The notes beneath the pieces are model-generated. The model had not been told where the DNA came from and did no database searches. It saw nothing but the letters and a program-made list of their open reading frames with translations. From Alphaproteobacteria bacterium (GTDB lineage: Bacteria > Pseudomonadota > Alphaproteobacteria > Caulobacterales > Aquidulcibacteraceae), in contig JAGWZH010000017.1 of NCBI GenBank assembly GCA_018971945.1, positions 1 through 42,779 of the forward strand: DNA of 42,779 nt, given 5' to 3'. Both the position numbers and the translations under genes were made by a program. Positions 42,378-42,779 of the stretch are shown here, piece by piece. The stretch's first letter is position 1; each line of letters starts with the position of its first letter.

Positions 42378-42779
42378 CTAACCGCCTGCGGTCGCCTTGC
42401 GAGCGAAGAGCTCGCGAAACACAGGATAGATGTCGCGACGGTGGCGGACCTTGCGCATCGCCAGCGGCGCGCTCGGATCAAGTGCTGTTTCGATCGCCCG
42501 CCACAGGCTCGAAGTCCGAGCCGATCTGGTCGCCAAAGGCCCCTCCTCGTCTTCGGGGCCGACCTCCAGATAGGCGTAATACTGGCAAAGCGGCAGGATC
42601 GCCTCTTTAAGCAGGCTCGCCGTCACCGCGTTGTCCGAAAGCGTATTGTCTCCATCCGAGGCCTGCGCCGCATAAATGTTCCAAAGATGCAGCGGATACC
42701 GATCTTCAGCGATCCTGACCATTTCCCTGAGCGCCGTCGACACCACGGTGCCCCCGGTCTCTCGCGCATAGAAAAATGT
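42378..42779 (-). CDS. yeaH: DUF444 YeaH/YhbH family protein, 5' part missing
   Basis: The C-terminal 133 residues of a YeaH-type protein are present; the start lies beyond the right edge. The sequence at the edge reads TFFYARETGGTVVSTALREM, followed by RYPLHLWNIYAAQASDGDN, LLKEAILPLCQYYAYLEVG and ending near VFRELFARKATAGG, as in the family's VWA-like C-terminus. With SpoVR downstream, the usual prkA-yeaH-spoVR order is expected, so prkA should lie just outside the window. Confidence 0.93.
   Translation of the reverse strand, partial: TFFYARETGGTVVSTALREMVRIAEDRYPLHLWNIYAAQASDGDNTLSDNAVTASLLKEAILPLCQYYAYLEVGPEDEEGPLATRSARTSSLWRAIETALDPSAPLAMRKVRHRRDIYPVFRELFARKATAGG

Noticed and set aside
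1-42779. CRISPR arrays, rRNA/tRNA genes, insertion sequences and prophage genes
   Set aside because: No regularly spaced repeats with spacers, cloverleaf sequences, transposase motifs or phage proteins were recognised. tRNA scanning software would be needed to exclude all tRNAs.

Overview
The window comes from an anoxygenic phototrophic alphaproteobacterium (purple bacterium). Its left half is a photosynthesis gene cluster with type II reaction centre and LH1 genes, chlorophyllide reductase, Mg-chelatase and the spirilloxanthin-type carotenoid genes crtE, crtF, crtD, crtC, crtB and crtI; no crtA is seen. The alphaproteobacterial regulators CpdR and an RpoE/ChrR (ECF11) pair support this placement. 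The genus cannot be fixed from the sequence alone.

Layout: (1) 1-8068, minus strand: the classical superoperon crtE-crtF-bchC-bchX-bchY-bchZ-pufB-pufA-pufL, with pufL running off the left edge. Several start/stop codons overlap, and TGT-N12-ACA sites of the PpsR/CrtJ type precede bchC and crtE. (2) 8089-13855: crtD-crtC on plus, divergent from crtE, then a small membrane ORF, crtB and crtI on minus. (3) 13920-17234: an accessory island inside the photosynthesis cluster, encoding an ATP-grasp ligase, a cytochrome P450 and a multi-pass membrane protein. It may be an undescribed pigment-tailoring module. (4) 17451-18893: a 7-bp G-rich minisatellite and a DUF3422-type protein. (5) 19167-21976: bchI-bchD. 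(6) 22097-28873: housekeeping and regulatory genes (cpdR, N-formylglutamate amidohydrolase, typA/bipA, an XRE regulator, an inositol-phosphatase-family enzyme, a lysophospholipase-like hydrolase). (7) 29081-32665: a lipid/acyl-CoA group (SCP2, carboxyltransferase, acyl-CoA synthetase). (8) 33254-35353: rlmN-GNAT-MGMT-like, minus strand and translationally overlapping. (9) 35584-38183: rpoE-chrR (singlet-oxygen type sigma/anti-sigma), a SOUL haem-binding protein and a small membrane protein. (10) 38731-42779: a phospholipase C-like/DUF4332 fusion, then spoVR and the end of a yeaH-type DUF444 gene.

The pigment genes form one functional unit: BchID commits protoporphyrin to Mg-tetrapyrroles, BchXYZ and BchC carry out late bacteriochlorophyll steps, the Crt enzymes make carotenoids of the spirilloxanthin series, and PufBAL binds the pigments. 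The RpoE/ChrR pair plausibly answers the singlet oxygen this apparatus generates, but this ChrR lacks the expected zinc ligands of its anti-sigma domain. Other points for follow-up are the missing crtC start codon inside crtD, a probable leaderless ATP-grasp transcript, a possible small RNA near 23.6 kb and the G-quadruplex-prone heptamer array.
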